Assembly (NCBI RefSeq): GCF_003732265.1
Contig: NZ_MOBK01000009.1
Coordinates: forward strand, 1-64,000
Direction: 5' to 3'
Origin: Pseudomonas brassicacearum
GTDB taxonomy: Bacteria > Pseudomonadota > Gammaproteobacteria > Pseudomonadales > Pseudomonadaceae
DNA length: 64,000 nucleotides
Part shown: positions 18,290 to 25,560 of the stretch, piece by piece
Position numbering within the stretch: position 1 is the stretch's first letter
Layout of the letters: the number at the start of each line of letters is the position of its first letter
Translations under genes and position numbers: made by a program
Notes under the pieces: generated by a model
What the model saw: only the letters and a program-made list of their open reading frames with translations
What the model was told of the DNA's origin: nothing
Databases searched by the model: none

Positions 18290-18498
18290 AACCGCCTCCA
18301 GTTAGCAGCCGACACCCGCGCCCAGCGCTCTTGGGTGACGATGATGAAATTACGAATCCCTGTCAGCACTGGATGCATCTCTCCATCGAATTCGACGAAG
18401 CTTTCACGTTTGCCGATTTCCGGGACGCGATCGATAGTGTCAAGCAGCTTTCCGGGGCCGCCATCTTCGTTCTGGGCGTGCACGTCAAAGGCTGCCAT
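18286..18498 (-). CDS. Small phage protein
   Basis: 70 aa, 'MAAFDVHAQNEDGGPGKLLDTIDRV..'. It overlaps both neighbours (14 nt and 4 nt) in the leftward operon. No motif recognised. Confidence 0.6.
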   Translation of the reverse strand: MAAFDVHAQNEDGGPGKLLDTIDRVPEIGKRESFVEFDGEMHPVLTGIRNFIIVTQERWARVSAANWRRL

Positions 18499-18691
18499 GG
18501 CGCACTACCTCCAAAACCTGCTTGATCCCTTTTGCATAGTCCGCTGGCCTTACCTGAGCCGTCAGCTCCAGATTGCAGGCCATCGTTTCCACCGGCCCGC
18601 GCTCGTCGAACATGCAGCGCGGCATATAGACGGCAGACGCAAGCAGTTCGGCCGCGTACAGCCGGCCTTCTCTTTCTTCGATATGAGACAT
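18485..18691 (-). CDS. Small phage protein
   Basis: 68 aa from the ATG at 18691 (GGAGC upstream); the longer frame to 18733 would need a TTG start. Begins 'MSHIEEREGRLYAAELLASAV'. Function unknown. Confidence 0.6.
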   Translation of the reverse strand: MSHIEEREGRLYAAELLASAVYMPRCMFDERGPVETMACNLELTAQVRPADYAKGIKQVLEVVRHGSL

Positions 18692-18761
18692 GACGATGCT
18701 CCGGCCGCTGGGCGGCAAGCAGTGAGTTGTCAATTAGGGGCTTACAACTGGAGGGTGAGGC

Positions 18762-18803
18762 TCAGCGGCAGTACACGCAGTAGAACCAGGCGAGGGCGAT
18801 CAT
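18762..18803 (-). CDS. Possible 13-aa peptide in micro-gene chain
   Basis: MIALAWFYCVYCR, starting at an ATG that overlaps the stop of the 34-aa gene (ATGA). It is too short to support beyond its context; it is listed because the ATGA coupling continues the pattern of the two genes before it. Confidence 0.25.
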   Translation of the reverse strand: MIALAWFYCVYCR

Positions 18804-18904
18804 GGCTTCTGCCTCAAAATAAGCCTGCACCGCTCGGGCTTGAAATAATCATCAATGGCGATGGCGGCCCACAGATAAGACGCGCACAGGAGAAAGGTTG
18901 TCAT
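18800..18904 (-). CDS. 34-aa hydrophobic micro-protein
   Basis: Starts MTTFLLCASYLWAAIAIDDY, one membrane-like segment followed by a basic tail (KPERCRLILRQKP). The ATG overlaps the stop of the preceding 26-aa gene (ATGA). Probably a real coupled micro-gene; function unknown. Confidence 0.45.
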   Translation of the reverse strand: MTTFLLCASYLWAAIAIDDYFKPERCRLILRQKP

Positions 18905-18981
18905 GCCATCACCCACTTGAACGCAAAGGACATCGGCAGCCAGCAGAAGATCAGGCTGAATAAAATGGCTTTAGGGATCAT
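18901..18981 (-). CDS. 26-aa hydrophobic micro-protein
   Basis: Starts MIPKAILFSLIFCWLPMSFA, a single membrane-like segment. GGAGGAGAT is 7 nt upstream of the ATG, and the ATG overlaps the stop of the 50-aa gene. Function unknown; compare membrane micro-proteins in other phage early regions. Confidence 0.5.
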   Translation of the reverse strand: MIPKAILFSLIFCWLPMSFAFKWVMA

Positions 18982-19130
18982 CGATCTATCTCCTCCAGCC
19001 TATGAACATCGCCGCCAATCTTTCTTGCTAGCACTCCTGCCAAGCGCTTCGCCTCTTCTCGGCCGCCGTCCGTGTAAATGCACAGAGTGATGTAGGATTG
19101 GCAATGCCAGATGCAGACCAGATAGTTCAT
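18978..19130 (-). CDS. 50-aa phage protein
   Basis: Starts MNYLVCIWHCQSYITLCIYT and ends ARKIGGDVHRLEEIDR. AAGGAGATGAATTC precedes the ATG, and the ATG overlaps the preceding gene's stop (19127). An alpha/beta-like small protein; function unknown. Confidence 0.55.
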   Translation of the reverse strand: MNYLVCIWHCQSYITLCIYTDGGREEAKRLAGVLARKIGGDVHRLEEIDR

Positions 19131-19711
19131 GAATTCATCTCCTTGACCTTGTCGAGGCAGGCCGGGGCGCTCAAATGCATAGCGGTCCAGATCGTCTGCA
19201 TCTCAATCGATTCGGGGTCGACGCCTTGTCGCTCACATTCCTGCCAGCCTGCGTTTTTCATCTCCAGAGTTGCCACTATGGGTACGAGCTTCCAGCCATC
19301 AGTGACCGCTACCGGCGCGGGCGACGAGTCAAACAGAGGGGTCAGCGTGTAGCACTGGCGGTCGTAGACTTCGGCGTATTCCTTGTCCGTGATTAGTGTT
19401 CGGTCATCATCGGAGAACTCAGGTTGCATCGTTCCCCACGCCACCGGTTGGCGCTCGACGACTGGGGCGGCGAGGATTGAATTTAGTTCTTTTGCGATCT
19501 GTCCAACGTAAACATAATCTGGATCGATTTTCCCAGTTTCAGAAAACGCAGATATGATCCGTTCGGCCAGCTCCCGCGACATGGTTACGGTTTTATCGTT
19601 GGTCATGGCTTGCGGCCTCGCTATTTTACGCTCGGGGTGATCGACCCGCAGACTGCAATCGATCAGGCCTTTGCATGAATTGTTGCGGCTCGCATCTTTA
19701 CAAGTGCACAT
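19127..19711 (-). CDS. Phage protein of unknown function
   Basis: 194 aa from the ATG at 19711, which has a good GGGAG 6 nt upstream and overlaps the preceding gene. An internal ATG at 19606 ('MTNDKTVTMSRELAERII') is an alternative. The N-terminal piece has a Cys-rich 'CTCKDASRNNSCKG..DC'. The middle contains 'RQPVAWGTMQPE', often seen in phage proteins of unknown role. Confidence 0.65.
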   Translation of the reverse strand: MCTCKDASRNNSCKGLIDCSLRVDHPERKIARPQAMTNDKTVTMSRELAERIISAFSETGKIDPDYVYVGQIAKELNSILAAPVVERQPVAWGTMQPEFSDDDRTLITDKEYAEVYDRQCYTLTPLFDSSPAPVAVTDGWKLVPIVATLEMKNAGWQECERQGVDPESIEMQTIWTAMHLSAPACLDKVKEMNS

Positions 19712-20066
19712 CGCTTGCTCCCGATTCGGTGGGTTTGAGAGTGGCGCCTACTTTGCCGGCCCATTCAGCGAAGCCGGGAACGCCGCGAGGATAGCCATTC
19801 AGCAAAGTGACCAGCTCCGCATTCAGCTGCTCGGCGGCTCTTAATTCAGCCTTCAAATCAGTGACCATCATATGGGCGCCTTGATACGCCTCAAGTTTCA
19901 AGGCCAGCTCTTCCCGCAAGGCAGCCAGCTCGGATTGGCCTGACTCGCACGACTTGCGCCAGTCAACGCCTGAGCCGCTGCAAGTTACGCACGGCACGCA
20001 CCGCTGCCCTCGCTCAAACTCAATCCTTTTCGTGCCTTTGCACGTCGAACATTTCACTTCACTCAC
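19698..20066 (-). CDS. DnaJ-type zinc-finger phage protein
   Basis: 122 aa from the GTG at 20066, which follows GGAG by 6 nt; the upstream part of the open frame is antisense to other coding-like sequence and lacks a site. The N-terminus is a CxxCxG zinc-finger pair (CSTCKG and CVTCSGSG) as in the DnaJ cysteine-rich domain. Residues about 45-95 form a coiled coil. Function unknown; it may bind nucleic acid or a partner protein. Confidence 0.65.
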   Translation of the reverse strand: MSEVKCSTCKGTKRIEFERGQRCVPCVTCSGSGVDWRKSCESGQSELAALREELALKLEAYQGAHMMVTDLKAELRAAEQLNAELVTLLNGYPRGVPGFAEWAGKVGATLKPTESGASDVHL

Positions 20067-20100
20067 ATCATTCTCCAATCTGCTGTGCCCGGTGGGGCGG

Positions 20101-20403
20101 TTATTGTTGGGCGCGCTGGGCTCTGAGCTGGCTATGGAATGTCGAGCGGTGAAAGCCGACATGCTGCTCGACGTCGTACCAAGTCGACCCGTGAGCCCGC
20201 ATGTCCAGCGCCAAGGCCATGTAGTCAGCCGTGCACTGCTTGGGCTTGCCCTTATTGCCCAGCACAACCCCGGCCTCGTTCAGATATCGCACGACAGTGG
20301 AGTACGAGCAGCCCGCCGCATCAGCAATCTCCTCGGCGCAATGCCCGGCTGCATTCATGGTGAAGATCAGCCCGATCGAGTCAGGCGATAACTTGGCGGT
20401 CAT
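20101..20403 (-). CDS. Helix-turn-helix phage protein
   Basis: 100 aa. 'CAEEIADAAGCSYSTVVRYLNEAGVVLG' is a homeodomain/resolvase-like HTH, and the C-terminal half is a second possible HTH ('WYDVEQHVGFHRSTFHSQLR'). Possibly a DNA-binding regulator of the leftward operon. The start overlaps the preceding gene's stop (ATGA). Confidence 0.65.
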   Translation of the reverse strand: MTAKLSPDSIGLIFTMNAAGHCAEEIADAAGCSYSTVVRYLNEAGVVLGNKGKPKQCTADYMALALDMRAHGSTWYDVEQHVGFHRSTFHSQLRAQRAQQ

Positions 20404-20543
20404 GGCTCATTCCTCTGTGCGTGTTCCCGCTGACGGGCTTTGGAGCATTTGTCGTTGCGGCACTGACTCCGAGGATTCCCGCAGTACTCGCATCGGAATC
20501 CGAGTTCTAAGTAGCCAGCCTTGAGCTTTCCTTTGGATGACAT
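20400..20543 (-). CDS. 47-aa zinc-binding-type phage protein
   Basis: Contains 'CEYCGNPRSQCRNDKC', four Cys spaced as a small zinc site, followed by a basic tail. GGGAGG precedes the ATG at 20543. It lies between the methyltransferase and the HTH gene. Function unknown. Confidence 0.55.
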   Translation of the reverse strand: MSSKGKLKAGYLELGFRCEYCGNPRSQCRNDKCSKARQREHAQRNEP

Positions 20544-20582
20544 AGGGCCTCCCGGAATGGGTGAGGTTGAATTGGAAGGGGG

Positions 20583-21350
20583 TTAGGCGAACATATCGAT
20601 TTGCGGATCTGGCGTATTCACCCGGATCAGTTCCGCATCCAGTCGGGCTTTCGCGGTACCAAAGATCACTTCGTCTCGTTCGATGCCAAGAAACCTGCGA
20701 TTGAGCTGCAGGCACGCAACGCCAGTAGTACCGCTGCCCATGGTGTTATCCATAACCACCTGTCCCGGGTTGGTGTATGTGCTGATCAAGAAGGACATCC
20801 ACGCCACCGGCTTTTGCGTTGGGTGATAGCTTGCGGTCTGCTTGTCGCTCGAGAAGAACTGCACCGAGCGCGGGTACCGCTCTGTCGAGTCGTATTCGGT
20901 AAGGTTCAGGGCCTTCCCGTAGCACTCCGACTCCACGGACTTGCGCTTCGAAGTCTTGCGCTCATGCCCGGTCGTCATGCGCGGGTTGTAAACAGGCTGC
21001 TTGCGGTAGAAGACCTGGGCACTTTCGTGCGCGCGGAGTGGTTGTTTCTTGGCGTTAAGAAACCCGGTGGCTGCGCCCTTTTCCCAGATCCACTCGTACT
21101 TATAGTCTCGGGTATTGCTGGAAACCATCAGGGATGCGAACGGCTGGGCGGCGCACAACACGATTGCCGCCTCTGGCTTTGCAATGCGCAGGTACTGCTC
21201 CCACAGAGCATCGAACGGGATTACAACGTCCCAAGCGCACTGGGTTGTTCCATAGGGCAGATCTGCGCAGATCATGTCGACGCTGTTGTCTGGGACAGAC
21301 TTCATAACCTCAAGGCAATCGCCCAAGTACAGCCATGGCTCAACCGCCAT
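20583..21350 (-). CDS. Orphan DNA methyltransferase (N6-A or N4-C type)
   Basis: 255 aa. Catalytic motif IV is DLPYG (residues 30-34) near the N-terminus and the AdoMet-binding motif 'DNTMGSGTTG' is near the C-terminus, the beta-class order shared by N4-cytosine and some N6-adenine enzymes. The target-recognition region lies between (about 100-180). No restriction endonuclease gene is adjacent, so it is an orphan phage enzyme that may protect phage DNA or alter regulation. Confidence 0.88.
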   Translation of the reverse strand: MAVEPWLYLGDCLEVMKSVPDNSVDMICADLPYGTTQCAWDVVIPFDALWEQYLRIAKPEAAIVLCAAQPFASLMVSSNTRDYKYEWIWEKGAATGFLNAKKQPLRAHESAQVFYRKQPVYNPRMTTGHERKTSKRKSVESECYGKALNLTEYDSTERYPRSVQFFSSDKQTASYHPTQKPVAWMSFLISTYTNPGQVVMDNTMGSGTTGVACLQLNRRFLGIERDEVIFGTAKARLDAELIRVNTPDPQIDMFA

Positions 21351-21407
21351 AGAAGATCTCCAGTCAGGCGCCGCCCTCCAATGACTGGATGCGACAGATG
21401 GGTTGGT

Positions 21408-22058
21408 TTACTGCTGCTTGGCGAAGAAGGCCGGATGAGGCCCTGCCTTACGTTTCGGATAGTCGATGGCGAACTTGTCGAGCAGCAAATTGAAGGTTCG
21501 GAACGTTACGCCCAGCTGAAGGGCTGCCTGGTTGCGGGATAACCCGATTTCCTTGAATGCCTTGATGCGCTCGGCGTCCTTGGCGTGCCTGTCCTCGCTG
21601 TCGGGGCCGCGCAGGTAAGCTTGGCGGCGACTCGGCACTTCACGCTTGAACTTGAATCCATTCTCGACGGCGAGCTTTTGCAGGTTTCGGCGCGACATGC
21701 CGAGTCGCAAGACGGCCTGCGCGTAAGTCATGGTCACAGCAGCGCCGCGAAGGCGCTCAATCAGTTCGGCGCGCTCGATGGCCCGTTGCTCCGCACGATC
21801 TTCTCGGCCTATTTCTCGCTGAGTGATTTTGTCCATGTAGGGTGCATCGGCTATGACTGGTGCCGCCGGTTTCGGCTGTTTCACTTTGGCCGCCGCAAGT
21901 GGCTCATGCCTCACCGGTTGCGGTTTGAAACTGGGTCCCTGCAAAACCTCAATAGTCCCTCCTTTTTCTAGGAACTCCGCCATCTGCAAAGCCAGCTCAT
22001 GGCGTTGCGGGTCGAGTTCTTTGATCATGTTTAAGTCGGTGCTGATGTAGGCGCTCAT
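21408..22058 (-). CDS. Phage protein with two HTH-like segments
   Basis: 216 aa from the ATG at 22058 (GAGG upstream). A charged coiled segment ('REIGREDRAEQRAIERAELIERL') is followed by 'TYAQAVLRLGMSRRNLQKLAVENGF' and 'SRNQAALQLGVTFRTFNLLLDKF', two HTH-like repeats. Probably DNA-binding; role unknown. Confidence 0.65.
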   Translation of the reverse strand: MSAYISTDLNMIKELDPQRHELALQMAEFLEKGGTIEVLQGPSFKPQPVRHEPLAAAKVKQPKPAAPVIADAPYMDKITQREIGREDRAEQRAIERAELIERLRGAAVTMTYAQAVLRLGMSRRNLQKLAVENGFKFKREVPSRRQAYLRGPDSEDRHAKDAERIKAFKEIGLSRNQAALQLGVTFRTFNLLLDKFAIDYPKRKAGPHPAFFAKQQ

Positions 22059-22110
22059 GGATGCCTCACACGGGAAAGGTTGCCAGCAGTGGTGAGCTGC
22101 TGGCTGTCGA

Positions 22111-22764
22111 TCAATCAAATGGGATGTCGTCCCAGTCGGCTGGCATATCGTTACCGGCGCCGTGAGTGTCAGCGCCATATGTTTGGGCCTGGCTGCCTTT
22201 CGGTCGACGGTCAACGACCGGCTTTTTCATGACCTGCTGAACCATCTTTTCCAGCTTGGCCGGCGACGTGCAGCGCTGATCCAGGATCTCGGATGCAGTC
22301 TTTTCAGACTCGGCGCTGAACGGGGCAAAGATCACCGGGCGCTCCATGCCGGTCGTGCTGTTCTTCTCGATTTCCATTTGCATCAACAGACCGATTGGCT
22401 TGCCTACGAACTCGGCGAAACTCGGAACGGTCACTTTCACGCGTGCGCCTGCGTCCTTGTCCCACTTTTCGATTTCCATCGGCCTTGGATCGCCGACGGT
22501 GCGCAACTGCATGCATGCCATAAGCGCGTTCAGCAGAGCGTGGCCGCCTTCGTTACGCTTGCCGTGCTGGTAGGACAGGTTCAGGTAGAACTGCGCTTCA
22601 GCGCCGTCACGCGACTTGAAGGTGAAGCCGATACCGGTTGAGCCGGTGTCTGCCTTCTCCATGTACTCGGCGCGGTTGAAGGCGCCGATGTACTTGCCAG
22701 CTTCGTCGACGAACGCCGATTTGTTGTCGGCGGATCGTGCTGCGTTTGCATCAAGATTGAACAT
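22111..22764 (-). CDS. SSB-like single-stranded-DNA-binding protein
   Basis: 217 aa from the ATG at 22764. The last residues 'DWDDIPFD' resemble the acidic tip (DDIPF) by which SSB proteins recruit partners, and the body is beta-rich. It lies directly downstream of the Sak4-like recombinase gene. In phage HK620 a Sak4 recombinase works with a neighbouring SSB, so a matching pair is inferred. A general DUF-type phage protein with a chance acidic tail is the alternative. Confidence 0.65.
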   Translation of the reverse strand: MFNLDANAARSADNKSAFVDEAGKYIGAFNRAEYMEKADTGSTGIGFTFKSRDGAEAQFYLNLSYQHGKRNEGGHALLNALMACMQLRTVGDPRPMEIEKWDKDAGARVKVTVPSFAEFVGKPIGLLMQMEIEKNSTTGMERPVIFAPFSAESEKTASEILDQRCTSPAKLEKMVQQVMKKPVVDRRPKGSQAQTYGADTHGAGNDMPADWDDIPFD

Positions 22765-22774
22765 TTTGGTTTCC

Positions 22775-23422
22775 TTATGCGGCCTGATTAGCTTGAGCGG
22801 GTTTGATTTCGTAGTAGTCGACAATCGCGGCATCGACTGCCGCCAGATCGTTGTCAACGTGGTTGTCGTCGAACATCCCCATGGGGGCCTTGGTCGTGTC
22901 CGAGCCGTTGTTGCGGGTACTGAAAAGGTGCTGGCCATCCTGAACGACGGCGCGCAGAACGATCGTCACCATGCCTTCTAGGGTAATTTTCTCGTCGAGC
23001 ATCTTGCCGATCGTCTTCATCTTGATCTGGCCGGCGTCCGTCTCTTCGGTGTGGCTCAGGATGTAGACGCGAACGTCGTCAGGCAGGCGCAACAGTGATT
23101 CGAAGATGTTCCAGGTGTGCCGGCCGATCTCGGTGAACTTGTCGAAGCCCTTTTCCTCGCTGCGGCGCATGAACTCGTTCGCCAGGATGTATTGGAAGTC
23201 GTCGATGACGATGATCTTGCGGTCGTGCTTGGTGGCTTGAACTGACCGGTTGATCACCTTCTGCCAGTCATCTGTCACGTAGGGCTTCCAGGCCTTGGCG
23301 CCCTTGAATGGCAGAGGCTTGGGGATGACCTGAATCAGCGCTACTTCTGCGGGGGTCATGTTCCGCAGTGAAGCACTCTTGCCGCTCCCTGACTTTCCAA
23401 GGATGAGCGTTACAGTTGCCAT
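22775..23422 (-). CDS. Sak4-like RecA-fold recombinase / ATPase
   Basis: 215 aa from the ATG at 23422. Walker A is GKSGSGKS (residues 9-16) and Walker B is IIVIDDFQYI. The short RecA-core-only layout and the neighbouring SSB-like gene fit the Sak4 family of phage single-strand annealing proteins. It would promote phage recombination and repair. Confidence 0.75.
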   Translation of the reverse strand: MATVTLILGKSGSGKSASLRNMTPAEVALIQVIPKPLPFKGAKAWKPYVTDDWQKVINRSVQATKHDRKIIVIDDFQYILANEFMRRSEEKGFDKFTEIGRHTWNIFESLLRLPDDVRVYILSHTEETDAGQIKMKTIGKMLDEKITLEGMVTIVLRAVVQDGQHLFSTRNNGSDTTKAPMGMFDDNHVDNDLAAVDAAIVDYYEIKPAQANQAA

Positions 23423-23432
23423 GATGGCGTCC

Positions 23433-23573
23433 TCAGATTGGTTCGTTATCCCACTGCCGCTGTATGCGGCGGGCTTCGTCTTCGTACTCTTTGCGGGCTT
23501 CGCCAGTGAATCGCTCGGGCGAGAAGGCACCGACCTGCATCCAGTCGAGCTGGGCGGCCATGCGTGGCGACAT
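23433..23573 (-). CDS. 46-aa phage protein
   Basis: 'MSPRMAAQLDWMQVGAFSPE', ending 'RRIQRQWDNEPI'. AAGGA lies upstream of the ATG at 23573. It precedes the recombinase gene by 10 nt. Function unknown. Confidence 0.5.
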   Translation of the reverse strand: MSPRMAAQLDWMQVGAFSPERFTGEARKEYEDEARRIQRQWDNEPI

Positions 23574-23614
23574 GGGGAGATCCTTCCGCCATGCAGGCGG
23601 CGTATGAGTTCTAT

Positions 23615-23731
23615 TTAAGAGGTGAGCTGACCGACGTAGGCGCTGGCCAGCATTACGAATGTCGTGCCGAGGAGGACGATGGCTGAGCCTCGCCAGAACC
23701 AATATCGTTTGGCTCGTTGGTAAGAGGTCAT
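23615..23731 (-). CDS. 38-aa single-span membrane micro-protein
   Basis: A basic N-terminus (MTSYQRAKRYWFWRG) is followed by one hydrophobic segment. AGGTGATCGG precedes the ATG, which overlaps the preceding stop (ATGA). Function unknown. Confidence 0.5.
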   Translation of the reverse strand: MTSYQRAKRYWFWRGSAIVLLGTTFVMLASAYVGQLTS

Positions 23732-23970
23732 CCGATCACCTCGCAATAGAAGGGCTTATCCGGCGGGAGCTCGTCGTTATCCATGACGGCGCATTCATGA
23801 TCCCGCAGCCCGTCAAACTCAGGCTTGCGCCAAGCGCGGATATCGATCCATTCGCCGAAATCGCCCGGGTAGTGGTTTATGCCGACTTGCTTCGCCCTGT
23901 TAATAGTTTCGGCGAAGACCATTTGGCAGCCGTATGCAGGCTCGCCGTCGTGAACCATCCAGCACTTCAT
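23728..23970 (-). CDS. 80-aa phage protein
   Basis: From the ATG at 23970: 'MKCWMVHDGEPAYGCQMVFAE', then a region rich in W and acidic residues. It overlaps both neighbours by ATGA. Function unknown. Confidence 0.6.
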   Translation of the reverse strand: MKCWMVHDGEPAYGCQMVFAETINRAKQVGINHYPGDFGEWIDIRAWRKPEFDGLRDHECAVMDNDELPPDKPFYCEVIG

Positions 23971-24083
23971 CTCGCCACCGCCACAGGAAGGCTGATCTGC
24001 TCGCGCTGAATCTCGCGCATCTCGGCGTAGGTGCCCCAATAGAAGACGGTGAGGACGGCTAGGAGCCAGAAGAGTGGTTTCAT
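23967..24083 (-). CDS. 38-aa single-span membrane micro-protein
   Basis: MKPLFWLLAVLTVFYWGTYA is one membrane segment, followed by a charged tail (EMREIQREQ). A very strong GGGGAGGTGATTG precedes the ATG. The ATG overlaps the upstream stop (TGATG) and the downstream start (ATGA). Function unknown. Confidence 0.55.
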   Translation of the reverse strand: MKPLFWLLAVLTVFYWGTYAEMREIQREQISLPVAVAR

Positions 24084-24217
24084 CAATCACCTCCCCAGTA
24101 TTTCAGCGGGATGAACGTGTAGTTCATTTCGTTATGCTCAACTACGCGCCAGTATTCGAGGTCGATCCGGTTGAGCAGTTCTTGGAATGTGTAGCGACGG
24201 GTAGCGAGCTGTTTCAT
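24083..24217 (-). CDS. 44-aa phage protein
   Basis: 'MKQLATRRYTFQELLNRIDL', ending 'FIPLKYWGGD'. AAGGTGATGCC precedes the ATG at 24217. It overlaps neighbours on both sides. Function unknown. Confidence 0.5.
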   Translation of the reverse strand: MKQLATRRYTFQELLNRIDLEYWRVVEHNEMNYTFIPLKYWGGD

Positions 24218-24351
24218 GGCATCACCTTGCAGGTCCACCGGCCCGCGCACTTGCATGGCTGGTCGATCCATTTCACGTCAACCAGAAACAAGAAACCCCG
24301 ATTTCTCAGGGCTTCGACGATTCCTTCAAATGATCCGGCGATGATGGTCAT
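24214..24351 (-). CDS. 45-aa phage protein with three Cys
   Basis: 'MTIIAGSFEGIVEALRNRGF', then 'WIDQPCKCAGRWTCKVMP', a possible small metal site. AGGGAGAAGCAGC precedes the ATG at 24351. It overlaps neighbours by ATGA. Function unknown. Confidence 0.5.
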   Translation of the reverse strand: MTIIAGSFEGIVEALRNRGFLFLVDVKWIDQPCKCAGRWTCKVMP

Positions 24352-24569
24352 GCTGCTTCTCCCTTTAGGAGTTCAACGTACCTGGTCATTTCCAGCGCCC
24401 GAATCCGCTTGAGGTATTCGTCGCGCTCCGTGGAGACAATCGCATCGAGGCGGTGGGCCAAGAAGACAGCCATCCGGCAAACTGAGCCAGCCATCACCGG
24501 GAACTGAGTGGTGGGGATGGTCGCGATCTCGGTTTCGATCATGTGAACGGCTTTATCGTGGTTGTTCAC
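24348..24569 (-). CDS. 73-aa phage protein
   Basis: GTG start at 24569 with GGAGAAGACAAC upstream. Largely helical ('RMAVFLAHRLDAIVSTERDEYLKRIRALEM'). Function unknown. Confidence 0.6.
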   Translation of the reverse strand: MNNHDKAVHMIETEIATIPTTQFPVMAGSVCRMAVFLAHRLDAIVSTERDEYLKRIRALEMTRYVELLKGEAA

Positions 24570-24814
24570 GTTGTCTTCTCCTTCAGGCCCCAGAACTCGC
24601 CGATGGCGTCGACTGCGGCGGCAATGCGCATCGCGCTCGCCTTGCGCTCGACGATCAAGCGGGCATCACGATCAGCCAGCGCCTGGGAGCGCTGGAGTGC
24701 GGCGGCCTCGTAGTCGTGGAACTCATCAAGAGTCGCTTTCTTCTCGCGCCCCCAAGCGTCGTAGCGCCTGTCCCACTCTCGGGCCTGCGCACTGTCTGCA
24801 TAGCCGGTTGACAT
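24566..24814 (-). CDS. 82-aa helical phage protein
   Basis: ATG at 24814 with GGAGGCGACC upstream. Charged and coiled-coil-like throughout ('EKKATLDEFHDYEAAALQRSQALADRDARLIVERK'). Function unknown. Confidence 0.6.
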   Translation of the reverse strand: MSTGYADSAQAREWDRRYDAWGREKKATLDEFHDYEAAALQRSQALADRDARLIVERKASAMRIAAAVDAIGEFWGLKEKTT

Positions 24815-24835
24815 GGTCGCCTCCAGAGTGGCTGG

Positions 24836-25108
24836 TTATTCAGCTGCGTCTTTGCTTACGCGTGTCATCGAATATTCGTGATATGCAGGTTCTTGGTCGC
24901 GCCAAGTCCTCGCTTCGACATCGATGATTCCATTCGTCCAGACAGTGATAATTGGGCCGTACTGCGGGTCGCTGTTTGTCCGCGCCAAGGTGAAGTGTTT
25001 CTTTGGCTCGTTCGCTAACATTCCCGCCATGACGTGGATCAGATTCAGCATGCGGTAGGCATCGCCGCCATCTCGGCTGTTTGCGTGGATCGGTTTGATA
25101 TCGCTCAT
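24836..25108 (-). CDS. 90-aa phage protein
   Basis: ATG at 25108 (GGAG 6 nt upstream); the open frame extends 4 codons further only through a TTG. 'MSDIKPIHANSRDGGDAYRM' and 'GPIITVWTNGIIDVEARTW'. Function unknown. Confidence 0.6.
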   Translation of the reverse strand: MSDIKPIHANSRDGGDAYRMLNLIHVMAGMLANEPKKHFTLARTNSDPQYGPIITVWTNGIIDVEARTWRDQEPAYHEYSMTRVSKDAAE

Positions 25109-25120
25109 CTCAATCTCCAA

Positions 25121-25243
25121 TCAGGCGATATACCCGCCCGGCATAGTGGTAACGACCTTCCTCGGTGCGTCATGCATCCGACCTTTGGCGCAGTCGTGGA
25201 CGTCGGGGCGGGGCTTGCGGGGTGAGGGGGTTGTGCGTTTCAT
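25121..25243 (-). CDS. 40-aa basic phage protein
   Basis: 'MKRTTPSPRKPRPDVHDCAK', Pro/Arg/Lys rich, ending 'TTMPGGYIA'. AAGGAGACGCC precedes the ATG, which overlaps the preceding stop. Function unknown. Confidence 0.45.
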   Translation of the reverse strand: MKRTTPSPRKPRPDVHDCAKGRMHDAPRKVVTTMPGGYIA

Positions 25244-25500
25244 GGCGTCTCCTTGATCGCAACTTGTGCGCCGGAAGCTTCGACAGCCTCTTTGAACTGC
25301 GCGTAAAGAGAGGGGCCGGCAAGCGTTTGGCGTGGGGCTGGCAGATCAATAACCAGCGATTCGCGGGAGGCTTTCCAGCCAATCCAATAACGCTGCACAT
25401 GCTGGTTCCTGTAATCGCCTGAGTTGTATTTGTCATGAGGCGGGTCACCGACTACGACACTTTTGTGCCATGCCTCAAAATCCTCCTGCATCTTGTCCAT
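25240..25500 (-). CDS. Phage protein with 'FEAW..ASRESLVI' motif, paralogue
   Basis: 86 aa from the ATG at 25500 (GGAGGTGAGTGTG upstream). 'MDKMQEDFEAWHKS', 'YWIGWKASRESLVIDLP' and 'AVEASGAQVAI' mirror the product of 15702-16010. It is the first gene after a leftward terminator, so it may depend on antitermination or on its own promoter. Confidence 0.7.
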   Translation of the reverse strand: MDKMQEDFEAWHKSVVVGDPPHDKYNSGDYRNQHVQRYWIGWKASRESLVIDLPAPRQTLAGPSLYAQFKEAVEASGAQVAIKETP

Positions 25501-25524
25501 CACACTCACCTCCAATCGCCCAAT

Positions 25525-25560
25525 AAAAAGCCCCGGCGTGAATCAAGAGCCGGGGCTTTA
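25525..25560 (-). terminator. Leftward rho-independent terminator inside the left operon
   Basis: On the minus strand AAAGCCCCGGC pairs with GCCGGGGCTTT around an 11-nt loop and is followed by TTTTTATT. It separates the PL-proximal genes from the recombination and integration genes, as lambda tL terminators do. Confidence 0.85.

Noticed and set aside
18691..18733. Longer start of the 68-aa left-operon protein
   Set aside because: Needs a TTG start without a ribosome site; the ATG at 18691 has GGAGC at proper distance.
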